This document shows, piece after piece, positions 1-11,080 of a stretch of 64,000 bases of DNA. Every line of letters begins with the position of its first letter. Position 1 is the first letter of the stretch. Under the pieces are notes generated by a model, which made no database searches, was not told the origin of the DNA, and was given only the letters and a program-made list of their open reading frames with translations. A program made the translations under genes and the position numbers. Origin of the DNA: Branchiostoma lanceolatum (Eukaryota > Chordata > Leptocardii > Amphioxiformes > Branchiostomatidae); NCBI RefSeq assembly GCF_035083965.1, contig NC_089722.1, forward strand, positions 39,851,958 to 39,915,957, in the 5' to 3' direction.

Positions 1-2471
1 TTCTGATTGCTGCACACACCTAGAGAAAGAGGAGAGAAATCAGCATCATTGTTAATGACAGTTGAAAAGACAACACCATGGTATTATCTTTAAGATATCA
101 ACACAAAACACAAATTTCTGACACCTAAATTCTGACATTTAAATCTATATCTTACCGCTCGTGTTCGGAGTGGAGCCCTACAAAATGAGCGAATATCATC
201 CTCACTGCCTGCTCGACACTCCTGGAAAACAAGGAGAAAAAAAATCAGTGTCAATGAGGAGAAGTTACTCGCTATTTTAAATCAATCCACAAAACATTCT
301 ATCATCTAAATCAATATTATACCTCTGATCTTGAGGGAGACCATAGACTTTACACTACTGCTGTTGCTTACACTCACAATGGACTGTTCAGTCTCTGCAT
401 CCTGGCTGCTGAACTCCTGGAGAAAAAACATCATTTTCAATGACAAGATAGAAGATGATACCATTTTTTTAAAGAATGCTCACAGAACAAAGATTTTCAT
501 CGTCTAGATCAATATCTCACCTCTGATGTCGAGGGAGACCATAGACTTCCACTGCTGGCCATGGACTGTTCAGTATCTGTTTCTGTATCCTGGCTCAGCC
601 TGGACCCTTGACTCCCCTGGAGAGTTAAAAAGACTGTCAAAACACTGTATTTTGAAGAAATGCTCACAACAAACAGATTTCCGACATCTAAAACATCTCA
701 CCTCTGCTGCTGGAACCATATGACTCTCACCAGCTCCACGACTCGTACCAGTCCTTCTTGCCCCAGTGGACTTTGCTGTCGTGGACAGTGTACCTGGCAG
801 CTCTGCTGCTCCGTCACTGGTACCAGCCCGTGCACTGGACTGCCCTGTCCTTGACCTCGTACAAGCCAGCTCGCTTCTGACAGCTGCTGAATCCTAGAGA
901 AGAAACAAACACCTGTGTTAGTGACAGGACTGGAGACAGGACTTAGCTGTGGGGAGATCCTTGCAAAGATGGTTCTGAGAAGTAAAACCACAACTCACCT
1001 TTGATGCTGGCGCTCCATCATCAGTGGCAGTCCTTCTTCCTCCAGTGGACTGCGCTCTCGTGGACAGTGTACCTGGCAGCTCTGCTGCTCCGTCATTGGT
1101 ACCAGCCCGTGCACTGGACTGCCCTGTCCTTGACCTCGTACAAGCCAGCTCGCTTCTGACAGCTGCTGAATCCTAGAGAAGAAACAAACACCTGTGTTAG
1201 TGACAGGACTGGAGACAGGACTTAGCTGTGGGGAGATCCTTGCAAAGATGGTTCTGAGAAGTAAAACCACAACTCACCTTTGATGCTGGCGCTCCATCAT
1301 CAGTGGCAGTCCTTCTTCCTCCAGTGGACTGCGCTCTCGTGGACAGTGTACCTGGCAGCTCTGCTGCTCCGTCATTGGTACCAGCCCGTGCACTGGACTG
1401 CCCTGTCCTTGACCTCGTACCAGCCAGCTCGCACCTGACAGCTGCTGAATCCTAGAGAAGAAACAAACACCTGTGTTAGTGACAGGACTGGAGACAGGAC
1501 TTAGCTGTGGGGAGATCCTTGCAAAGATGGTTCTGAGAAGTAAAACCACAACTCACCTTTGATGCTGGCGCTCCATCATCAGTGGCAGTCCTTCTTCCTC
1601 CAGTGGACTGCGCTCTCGTGGACAGTGTACCTGGCAGCTCTGCTGCTCCGTCAATGGTACCAGCCCGTGCACTGGACTGCCCTGTCCTTGACCTCGTACC
1701 AGCCAGCGCGCACCTGACAGCTGCTGAATCCTAGAGAAGAAACAAACACCTGTGTTAGTGACAGGACTGGAGACAGGACTTAGCTGTGGGGAGATCCTTG
1801 CAAAGATGGTTCTGAGAAGTAAAACCACAACTCACCTTTGATGCTGGCGCTCCATCATCAGTGGCAGTCCTTCTTCCTCCAGTGGACTGCGCTCTCGTGG
1901 ACAGTGTACCTGGCAGCTCTGCTGCTCCGTCAATGGTACCAGCCCGTGCACTGGACTGCCCTGTCCTTGACCTCGTACAAGCCAGCGCGCACCTGACAGC
2001 TGCTGAATCCTAGAGAAGAAACAAACACCTGTGTTAGTGACAGGACAGGAGACAGGACTTAGCTGTGGGGAGATCCTTGCAAAGATGGTTCTGAGAAGTA
2101 AAACCACAACTCACCTTTGATGCTGGCGCTCCATCATCAGTGGCAGTTCTTCTTCCTCCAGTGGACTTTGCTGTCGTGGACAGTGTACCTGGCAGCTCTG
2201 CTGCTCCGTCACTGGTACCAGCCCGTGCACTGGACTGCCCTGTCCTTGACCTCGTACCAGCCAGCTCGCACCTGACAGCTGCTGAATCCTAGAGAAAAAA
2301 CAAACACCTGTGTTAGTGACAGGAGACAGGACAGGGAAGAAAACTGTATTTTGAAGGAATGCTAAGAAAACTGATTTTTCACATCCTAAACAATATACAT
2401 ATCTCACCTCTGCTGCTGCTGACGGGGCCCTACCAGTTCTCATAGTATTTCTTTGTTTGACTATCTGCACC
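1..2471 (-). CDS. Fragment of an exon-repeat gene, Ser/Thr/Arg/Ala-rich product
   Basis: Not recognised as a known family. On the minus strand a series of exons with AG acceptors and GT donors can be read in one phase-0 frame: 2408-2471 (may extend further 5'), 2115-2288, 1836-2009, 1557-1730, 1278-1451, 999-1172, 702-893, 521-616, 378-416 (donor GTGAGT; a longer 323-416 form breaks frame), 156-221, and up to 19 at the window edge. The five repeated exons are 174 bp (58 codons), starting DSAAVRSEL and ending DDGAPASK; 702-893 is a 64-codon variant. All are symmetric, so any number can be included or skipped without a frame change. The product is low complexity, rich in Ser, Thr, Arg, Gly and Ala, with no visible domain. 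A second frame is also open through the 174-bp exons but hits a stop in 521-616, so phase 0 is preferred. Both gene ends are unresolved. Confidence 0.55.
702..2330 (-). repeat. Tandem array of 279-bp exon-plus-intron units
   Basis: Units start at 999, 1278, 1557, 1836 and 2115 with a constant 279-bp step; a related 297-bp unit starts at 702. Each unit is a 174-bp exon plus a 105-bp intron. Exons and introns are almost identical between units, differing at a handful of positions, which points to recent unequal crossing-over or active homogenisation rather than selection on exons alone. The 5'-most unit (2115) carries the same TTTGCTGTCG variant as the 702 unit. Confidence 0.9.
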
Positions 2472-2545
2472 CTGGTTGTAGCATGCCCGGTTGAGCCTCG
2501 TCGATGGCTGGGTTCCCAATGGCTTTGTCAAGTAACCCTATGCAC

Positions 2546-3445
2546 CTACAAATTATGACATATGAGGCAATAAATATTGTGAAACAGGCAAGGAGGTTAG
2601 ATTAGATAAGATAAGAAAAAGAAAAAAGAAAGAAAGAAAGAAAGAAAGAGCACTTCATCGTCAGTTTTAACAACTTAAGTTATGAAAGAAACATGCATTG
2701 TAAGTCTTAGCACTCCATTGAAGGAACAATGTACATGCAATACCAACAAGAAGGTTGACAATGTATGAGAAAACCCTTTCCTTCACATTGCAACACAACT
2801 AAGTTCTGTATACATGTACAAGTCTGTATCTTGAGTTGTAAAGTTAGCAGTTCAGTAAACTAAATTTGTTTATCATCCGCAGTAGTATATTGAATAGGTA
2901 TGACATCAAACTGCAAACAGAACCGATTCTGACAATGGCATGGTTTACTCTGAGTATTCCGTACGTATATGTGTCATAGTGACGAGAGATAGCAAAGTAT
3001 ATTAAGAACCAAATTCGACGCTACTGATTGCAACTATTCAGTACATTACATTAGCAGATAAATAGGATTACTTACATCGATGGAATGAGACCCAGAAGTC
3101 ATCAGACTGTAAGAAAATAGACAGAATGTTAAGGAATTAAGAATCTTGTTGGGTATACGCTGGGAAACAGACTAGTCGGGCGGCTACGGCCAGTCGGTTC
3201 TTCCGGCGGCCCACGACGCGTTGTGGCTCCCGGGGAGTGGTCCACTCCCACAAATAACTAGCCGTAACTTAGATCTAACGGACTATCTAAGTTGCCAATA
3301 GAAGAAAACTGCTTTCTATGTGGTAAACATGGTCGCCAAAAGACCCTGTCTGCATACTACTATATCATCGGTAACTTCAAAGTATCGTCAAGCTTGAAAT
3401 TTTGACACGTAAAAAGTTCTCCGAATTCCGATACTGGTGATTGCG
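2546..3445. other. No gene seen; GAAA microsatellite
   Basis: No convincing exon on either strand. A short (GAAA)n tract lies at about 2615-2650. The rest is unremarkable AT-rich sequence with a small GC-rich patch near 3175-3245. Confidence 0.5.
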
Positions 3446-4280
3446 CAAAAAAGATAAAAGAGGAATAAACACACTAAAATATCCCTAGTTGACAGCCAAA
3501 TTTACGCATTTACCAATCTGAGGAAGAAGAAGAGGACTATTTCTGATGTAAAATTCTGCGCCACATGGTCACGCATGGTGTGAAGTACTCTCCAAACAGA
3601 GGAGTGGGTCCGGCAGGTTTTTTACTTGTTTTTAGGCGTTTTTGTCGGGCTTTCTACTTTGTCATGGTATCTTTCTATCTTTAGAAAGCCTGACAAAAAC
3701 GCCTAAAAACACGTCAAAAACCTGCCGGACCCACTCCTCAGCTTGGGGAGTAGGTGTGAAGCGTTTTCTGTCATCCTAACGCGACATTTCTATCAACCGA
3801 TAAAATACACTCCCTTGGTGGATTTGACAGACAAAAAAGATAAAAGAGGAATAAACACACCAAAATATCCCTAGTTGACAGCCAAATTTACGCCATAAAT
3901 GTGACACATACACAAATAAAAAGCAGTGGAACGAACAAACTTCATAGCCAAGTCAATGACAGAAAATACAAATGAGAAATCCGCGGGAAATCTCCTGACT
4001 GAGTCATGTATGGACAAGCCTATGGGAAATCACAACGGAAAATCTGCGACCTGATGACTTTGAAATTGACCAAAAAATCCAAATAAACATGCTTTCGAAA
4101 GTTTTAAGATCTTCTAGGCCAAAGTATTTAACAATCTAAGGAAGAAGAAGAGGACTATTTCTGAATTAAAATTCTGCGCCACATGGTCACGCATGGTGTG
4201 AAGCGTTTTCTGTCATCCGAACGCGACATTTCAATCAACCGATAAAATCTACTCCCTTGGTGGATTTGACAGACAAAAAC
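3446..4280 (+). repeat. Interleaved direct repeats
   Basis: Two sequence blocks each occur twice. Block Y (starts AAAAAAGATAAAAGAGG, ends TTTACGC) is at 3446-3507 and about 3834-3894. Block X (starts ATCTGAGGAAGAAG, ends GACAGACAAAAA) is at 3515-3836, where it is split by the hairpin element at 3586-3752, and uninterrupted at 4132-4280. The order Y-X-Y-X suggests a local duplication followed by transposon insertion into one copy. Confidence 0.8.
3586..3752. mobile_element. Hairpin MITE with 9-bp target duplication
   Basis: A 167-bp element, almost entirely self-complementary: TCCGGCAGGTTTTTTAC and TTTTTAGGCG on the left are mirrored by CGCCTAAAAAC and AACCTGCCGGA on the right, with ends TACTCTCC and GGGGAGTA. 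It is flanked by direct copies of GGTGTGAAG (3577-3585 and 3753-3761). The paralogous block at 4132-4280 has a single GGTGTGAAG followed directly by CGTTTTCTG, which is the empty site. The 9-bp duplication and hairpin shape fit a Mutator-like non-autonomous element; the superfamily is an inference. Confidence 0.85.
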
Positions 4281-5303
4281 AATGATGCTTCTGAAACCAA
4301 GAAAGATTTTCCCGGAATAACACTTAATGTCAATATAACAAGGCGGGAATCTAGGTCACGCTTACATATTCTAGAACAGAAATTTAATACATGCATGCAT
4401 AATGCCGCGTAGCACCTATCCAATAACGGTCCAAAATTTACATTTGTAAGCATCCATCTTGGTTCTAAAAATAGACCAACTGTTGAAAAAATATCTACAC
4501 TAACCTTTGACGTAGGATGGGACACTTTCCACAACGATGCCACTCAGATTAGGAGGCCTAAGTTGTACATTCTTCCCCGTCAGCAGCAGACAGCCATATT
4601 CCACAAATCAGCCCTTCAAACTTTCTGCTACGTCACGATTTTCCAGCAAGCTGATTGGCTGCATGTTTGGAATGACACCTAGCGGGCCATTTGGTACTGC
4701 AAGCAACAGGTCACATAGGCCACATCAAGTACAGTACATCTTATGAATTACATCATTGCTTTTCGCCTGACTTTTAAAAATGAATTTTGTTCCCTCCAGA
4801 GATTGAGAAGAAAGTACCAACAATGACAAGATATGTCATGTGGTAGCCTTGATTGTACTGATAGAAGTGCAAACACTAATGAGGTAGTCAAAAAGTTTAC
4901 TTGCCCTAGCAATTAACAATTTACAATTATTTTCTTTCGTACTAACTTCTTTACTCTTTTCTTCCTGCTGTGGTGTAGAACAAAGCTGTTTGAAGGCACT
5001 TCACTGACTGGGATGTCTAATTTTGTCCTCATTAGCATAATGCACACTATATTCACCTTTCCTAAAGCTTCCTACACCTCCAACATGACATCCCTAGCAT
5101 TTACCGCAAGGGAAATATGAGCGTCAGCATCAATAGAGCTACCGTCCTACCTACATCTAATTGGTTTTGGGATGAAATAAAGAAAAAAGGAAGAGAGAAA
5201 GTGAAAGTGGGAACGGGAGAAAGAAAGACGTAGAAAGAGAGATAGATAAAAAGAAAGAAAAAGAAATGAAAAGTGAGAAAGAGAGAAAGACAGAGAAAAA
5301 GAG

Positions 5304-5346
<43 letters not shown>

Positions 5347-5749
5347 TGGCTAATTGCAGACAAACAAGTACATGGAAATACATGCTACAAGTCATGATTG
5401 TAAATTAACTAAGGTAAACAATATTCAAGTATTATATTGTATGTAAAAAATTATAAAATTTAGCCAATGGCTGCAATGTACTTTTCATATTCGATGATCA
5501 ATTGATGAAATAAACAATTCATTCATTCATTAATTCATTCATTTATTTCAAAACTGGCGCCTGTTTGGTAACAAAAAAAATGGTATACAAGACAAGGAAA
5601 CACACAATATATTGATTGATACAAATTGCTAGTTTTCGTGTCTGCCAACAGCTGAGGTCAGATTGGAAATATGTCACAAAAAGGTCATATTTTATCATTT
5701 CTCACAGATTTTCGGAGCATTTTGAACAGAGAAGATTGCGTCCCATTTT
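4281..5749. other. No gene seen; GA-rich simple sequence
   Basis: No supported exon. About 5165-5342 is purine-rich simple sequence ending in a (GA)n run at 5310-5342. Long reading frames on the opposite strand of that tract are low-complexity artefacts. An imperfect (ATTC)n stretch lies near 5517-5545. Confidence 0.5.
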
Positions 5750-6756
5750 TTGCGCCTGATTTTACGCAATGGTCGAGTCAAATTTTAGAAGAATTTAGAA
5801 GAAGTTAGAATCTAAAAAGGTATGTTTCAGCCAATCCTTGAGCCAATCAAGTAGCGGGATTTTATTCTAACTTTCAAAACTTCAACCAATCAGTGTGCAC
5901 CATTCTCATGACGTAACAAACCTCGCAGAAACTCAGGGAAGCGAGGAAAATCCTGTTCCCGGGATGGTGTGTTACGGGCTTCTGCTCGTCTATCGTCTCC
6001 TTTGTGGATATTTTGGACTTTTGTGGCGGTCAACTTGGCTTCAGGAACCGCGAAAGGTTTGTGGAGTTTGTACATTCTTATGTTATCATTTTTTGGGTGC
6101 GGAATTTGTCTGCTAAAGCCAACTTTATCGGGAGAATATGCATGCTTGTTTGGTGGACGATAAAAACAATGACGCGTACACTGTCAAAAATACCCCGAAA
6201 ATCTGATCTTATCGTTCTAATCCTACGAAAATCCATCCATCTACAGTAGTATCTGTGTACATGATATGTTGGCAAGGAATCTTACCAAGTTTGATATGGA
6301 TGGCTGCGGTTTTTCACTGTTAGATTTGTTGTTGTCTTCGGCATATTTATTCATAAAAAAGATGGCTCCTTCATATTTATCACCATCGACTCATGCCATG
6401 TCATGCATTTCTTAGATGTCAGTTTGGCTCATTACTATTGTTAAGAAGCTTTTCACCGGTGCAGGATGTATGTTAAAGGTAAGGTGTACAAGAGTTGTAT
6501 TCTAGAGAAAGTTTGACCCAAATTGATGAAAACACAGGCGTGAAACCATAAGTAGGTCATGTCAAACTCGCGCCGGGAACATCTGGCATTCATTTACTCC
6601 AGCTCAAAACAATAACAACAGATCTTGACATTGAAAGTGAAAGTGAGAGATGCATTAGATGACACATTTTAGCCGAACTGGGTTGAATAATTTGCGATAG
6701 AAGATAGGCTAGTCGGCCAGAGAAAGTCTTATGTTTAGTTTGTGCAGTTTATTTCA

Positions 6757-7034
6757 AAAGTTTGGGGATTTACGGTAATCCCCTGTTTTCGTAGCGGTGA
6801 CGCTCCAAGCAGAGGTTGTGTTGTGGGAGGTATTTGACGTGTTTTTAGGCAAGTTTGTCGGGCTCTCTAATTTGCACGGGTTCCTTAATTCGTCTGGCGA
6901 CATATAGACAACGGTACAAAATAGAAAGTCTGACAAACTCGCCTAAAAACACGTCAAAAACTTCCCGCAGCCTCTGCTTGGAGCATTACACCGCTACGAA
7001 AACAAGGGGATTACCGTAAATCCCCAAACTTTTC
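6757..7034. mobile_element. Hairpin MITE, CTCCAAGCAGAGG family (left arm)
   Basis: A self-complementary element: AAAAGTTTGGGGATTTACGG and GCTCCAAGCAGAGG on the left are mirrored by CCTCTGCTTGGAGC and CCGTAAATCCCCAAACTTTT on the right. The inner arms (TTTTTAGGC, TTTGTCGGGCT) resemble those of the element at 3586-3752. It lies upstream of the left palindromic gene. A target duplication is not clear. Confidence 0.75.
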
Positions 7035-7342
7035 AATCTTGTATTTGTAAGGTACTTTCTGTCGAAATCTACCCCGTTTGTTTCCTAAAATTTGTTCTTA
7101 ATGTATGACTTGAAAAGGTATTTTGAGTTAAAGTTTAACTCTGGGAATGGGATGAAGCTGGTGTATATACATCCTTGGTGCATGTGCACCTGTGTGCACC
7201 CCAAATTGGAGCTGTACACCTAATTTTTGACTGTTATGTGTATGTTTCACTAGTAATAATAATGTTAATCCACAAATCAATAGTGTAAGTACAATGCTTG
7301 ATAAACAGCTTTTTAATTCTAATTCTCTGTTCCTTCCCAGTC

Positions 7343-8921
7343 ATGGCATCACAATGCAATGTAGAGTCAGGTCAGGTACGTTTCACTCTGTTACTTGAAC
7401 ATTAGGCCATAGCAAGTAAATTTTATGGATGACATCCTCCGCAGACTCAACAATTAATGAGATAGGGCGGAAAAAAGTCCTGACGAGACTTCGAGCTTGC
7501 GTGAAAGAAAGGCTCTACCTGTACTGTTGTATAGGATAACAAATATGATTTGGAACAAAACATAAGCATCCACACACTAGATAGATCATCTGTTAATTTT
7601 CTGACATAACAATGTCATTGACCAATTCTTCTCATTGATCTATTTCACTACAGTTACCCAACGTGCGAAGACTTGCTGGAGGGGGGCTAGTGTTGGAGCC
7701 AACTCAAGCAGCTATTGTAGCTGGCACTTGCAGGACAGAGCAGGCTCAACTTATGCCAGGCACCATCCATTTTGGGAAGTACAGGGGACTCACTTACACA
7801 TGGCTATGTGAACACGACATGGGCTATGTGGTTTCACTCATTGCAAGCCACCAGCGAGAGCGGGTGAACAACAAGTCCCAGTCTTGCCTTATGGAGAACA
7901 AGGATGACCTTGCCAACTTTGCACTGCAAGTTCCCGGGGTTTCAGTAGCTGTCAGGGAGAGGAGGCGCAGAGACGACCTGAACAGATCACCACAGGAACC
8001 TGTGAACCTGCGAGGTCAAACACTTCTCCGGTTTGGCAAGTTTTCCAAGAGGACATGGGAGGATGTTTACCAGAATGAGAAGGGGTATGTACCTGTACAG
8101 AATATCTGTACTCTAATCCTACCATCACAGACACAGACCTTAAGCTACAAGCCACAGCCACTGAAAATGGTGTGTAATGACTGGTCTCTTTTTTTCTCTC
8201 TTCACAAGGTATGTGAAATGGATTGAACGAGAGAGCCCAAGCAGAGGAAGTCCTATGGCCTCATTCAAGGAGTTCATTGAGAGACGAAGGCATTCAGCCC
8301 AGGTAAGTCTTTTACAAAGTTTTGCTTCCATGGTGTGCATACAACTGCTAAACAAAGACATGTGACAAAAGTAGAGTTGAAAAGATGCTTCTTCATTTTA
8401 GATCTTCATTGTAAGACTCTGTTCCCACCCTGCAGAAAGTTTCCTCGGTGCTGCCAAGTCAGGTGACGCCACAGCCAACAGTACCAGTACAGAGAAGGAT
8501 GACACCACGTGCAGCGACCTCAGCTCTGCTCACCCTACAGTCTACTCATTCTCACAGGCGGTTGGCACAGCCTAGCCCCCCCAGACGGGTGAGAGCACAG
8601 CCAGATACATTGATCTTTACTCTGCATCTATTTTTATGTTTCTATAAACTGTACTTTGTATGACGTTGATGCTTCAAACTCTGGTAGGATGTACAGTGTG
8701 TACATCTTTGATCTTGTAAATGTCAGCTTGTTCACACAGAGATGATCTGTCCTGGCTTGTTTTATGCTGGCTTGTTTTGTGTATGCTAAAACTGTATTGC
8801 TACCCTCCAGGTGTGGTCATCACAAGCCGTTGTGTCATCCCCTTCTGCCAGCAGCACAGTCACATCCCCTTCTGCCAGCATCTCTCTGGGAAGCCACTCC
8901 GCTGGCTGCAGTAGGGGATGA
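7343..8921 (+). CDS. Two-module FGK-motif protein, left palindrome copy
   Basis: Five exons with good splice sites: 7343-7375 (ATG, 11 codons), 7654-8084, 8209-8302, 8436-8588 and 8811-8921 (stop TGA at 8919). The frame is continuous, giving 273 residues. Two related modules are visible: FGKYRG...WLCEHDMGYVV from about residue 51 and FGKFSKRTWEDVY...GYVKW from about residue 138. This FGK-x-W-x-GYxxW pattern resembles the ExoX-like C-terminal or DUF3820 type of small domain found in uncharacterised animal proteins; that likeness is from memory and the function is unknown. The C-terminal part is Ser/Pro/Thr-rich. The last exon runs into the palindrome spacer and stops there, so the original 3' end was probably lost when the palindrome formed. 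A mirror copy lies on the other strand. Confidence 0.75.
7405..7477 (+). mobile_element. Solo end of a Harbinger-like MITE (left arm)
   Basis: GGCCATAGCAAGTAAATTTT and the following ~50 bp closely match the left end of the complete element at 34450-35250, and it too is preceded by TTA. It sits in intron 1 of the left palindromic gene. No matching right end is seen, so this is a truncated copy; its mirror is at 10360-10432. Confidence 0.65.
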
Positions 8922-10494
8922 GACTGTGCTGGCTGCAGTAGGGGATGAGACTGTGTTGCTGGCAGAAGGGGATGTGACTGTGCTGCTGGCAGAAGGGGAT
9001 GACACAACGGCTTGTGATGACCACACCTGGAGGGTAGCAATACAGTTTTAGCATACACAAAACAAGCCAGCATAAAACAAGCCAGGACAGATCATCTCTG
9101 TGTGAACAAGCTGACATTTACAAGATCAAAGATGTACACACTGTACATCCTACCAGAGTTTGAAGCATCAACGTCATACAAAGTACAGTTTATAGAAACA
9201 TAAAAATAGATGCAGAGTAAAGATCAATGTATCTGGCTGTGCTCTCACCCGTCTGGGGGGGCTAGGCTGTGCCAACCGCCTGTGAGAATGAGTAGACTGT
9301 AGGGTGAGCAGAGCTGAGGTCGCTGCACGTGGTGTCATCCTTCTCTGTACTGGTACTGTTGGCTGTGGCGTCACCTGACTTGGCAGCACCGAGGAAACTT
9401 TCTGCAGGGTGGGAACAGAGTCTTACAATGAAGATCTAAAATGAAGAAGCATCTTTTCAACTCTACTTTTGTCACATGTCTTTGTTTAGCAGTTGTATGC
9501 ACACCATGGAAGCAAAACTTTGTAAAAGACTTACCTGGGCTGAATGCCTTCGTCTCTCAATGAACTCCTTGAATGAGGCCATAGGACTTCCTCTGCTTGG
9601 GCTCTCTCGTTCAATCCATTTCACATACCTTGTGAAGAGAGAAAAAAAGAGACCAGTCATTACACACCATTTTCAGTGGCTGTGGCTTGTAGCTTAAGGT
9701 CTGTGTCTGTGATGGTAGGATTAGAGTACAGATATTCTGTACAGGTACATACCCCTTCTCATTCTGGTAAACATCCTCCCATGTCCTCTTGGAAAACTTG
9801 CCAAACCGGAGAAGTGTTTGACCTCGCAGGTTCACAGGTTCCTGTGGTGATCTGTTCAGGTCGTCTCTGCGCCTCCTCTCCCTGACAGCTACTGAAACCC
9901 CGGGAACTTGCAGTGCAAAGTTGGCAAGGTCATCCTTGTTCTCCATAAGGCAAGACTGGGACTTGTTGTTCACCCGCTCTCGCTGGTGGCTTGCAATGAG
10001 TGAAACCACATAGCCCATGTCGTGTTCACATAGCCATGTGTAAGTGAGTCCCCTGTACTTCCCAAAATGGATGGTGCCTGGCATAAGTTGAGCCTGCTCT
10101 GTCCTGCAAGTGCCAGCTACAATAGCTGCTTGAGTTGGCTCCAACACTAGCCCCCCTCCAGCAAGTCTTCGCACGTTGGGTAACTGTAGTGAAATAGATC
10201 AATGAGAAGAATTGGTCAATGACATTGTTATGTCAGAAAATTAACAGATGATCTATCTAGTGTGTGGATGCTTATGTTTTGTTCCAAATCATATTTGTTA
10301 TCCTATACAACAGTACAGGTAGAGCCTTTCTTTCACGCAAGCTCGAAGTCTCGTCAGGACTTTTTTCCGCCCTATCTCATTAATTGTTGAGTCTGCGGAG
10401 GATGTCATCCATAAAATTTACTTGCTATGGCCTAATGTTCAAGTAACAGAGTGAAACGTACCTGACCTGACTCTACATTGCATTGTGATGCCAT
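8835..10494 (-). CDS. Two-module FGK-motif protein, right palindrome copy
   Basis: Mirror image of the gene at 7343-8921. Exons on the minus strand: 10494-10462, 10183-9753, 9628-9535, 9401-9249, and a last exon from 9026 to the stop at 8835. The first four exons encode the same 237 residues as the left copy, including both FGK modules. The last exon crosses the 76-bp spacer in the opposite direction, adding two more SSPTAAS-type repeats and then antisense of the left arm. The predicted tail is therefore 63 residues and unlike the 36-residue tail of the left copy (about 300 residues in all). Both copies keep their own start codon and upstream region, so both could be transcribed convergently. 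The 3' end is the least certain part. Confidence 0.7.
8881..8956. other. Palindrome spacer
   Basis: The 76 bp between the arms are not self-complementary. They include two copies of GCTGGCTGCAGTAGGGGATG-like sequence, related to the GTGCTGCTGGCAGAAGGGGATG repeats just inside the arms. So the turn-round point sits in a short tandem repeat coding for SSPSAS-type residues, a plausible site for template switching. Confidence 0.8.
10360..10432 (-). mobile_element. Solo end of a Harbinger-like MITE (right arm)
   Basis: Mirror copy of 7405-7477 in intron 1 of the right palindromic gene; it ends TTACTTGCTATGGCC followed by TAA. Confidence 0.6.
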
Positions 10495-10802
10495 GACTGG
10501 GAAGGAACAGAGAATTAGAATTAAAAAGCTGTTTATCAAGCATTGTACTTACACTATTGATTTGTGGATTAACATTATTATTACTAGTGAAACATACACA
10601 TAACAGTCAAAAATTAGGTGTACAGCTCCAATTTGGGGTGCACACAGGTGCACATGCACCAAGGATGTATATACACCAGCTTCATCCCATTCCCAGAGTT
10701 AAACTTTAACTCAAAATACCTTTTCAAGTCATACATTAAGAACAAATTTTAGGAAACAAACGGGGTAGATTTCGACAGAAAGTACCTTACAAATACAAGA
10801 TT

Positions 10803-11080
10803 GAAAAGTTTGGGGATTTACGGTAATCCCCTTGTTTTCGTAGCGGTGTAATGCTCCAAGCAGAGGCTGCGGGAAGTTTTTGACGTGTTTTTAGGCGAGT
10901 TTGTCAGACTTTCTATTTTGTACCGTTGTCTATATGTCGCCAGACGAATTAAGGAACCCGTGCAAATTAGAGAGCCCGACAAACTTGCCTAAAAACACGT
11001 CAAATACCTCCCACAACACAACCTCTGCTTGGAGCGTCACCGCTACGAAAACAGGGGATTACCGTAAATCCCCAAACTTT
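10803..11080. mobile_element. Hairpin MITE, CTCCAAGCAGAGG family (right arm)
   Basis: Exact mirror of 6757-7034, so it was present before the palindrome formed or was copied by conversion. Confidence 0.75.

Noticed and set aside
698..2470. IQQLSEASWLVRGQGQG... frame of the exon array
   Set aside because: Open within each unit but meets a stop in the next exon (521-616); phase 0 is continuous through all exons.
5101..5395. Leu/Ser/Phe-rich frames on the minus strand
   Set aside because: Translations of a purine-rich microsatellite.
8764..9073. Paired 95-codon frames at the palindrome centre
   Set aside because: Consequence of self-complementary sequence read in another frame; the exon frame with acceptor at 8810/9027 is better supported.
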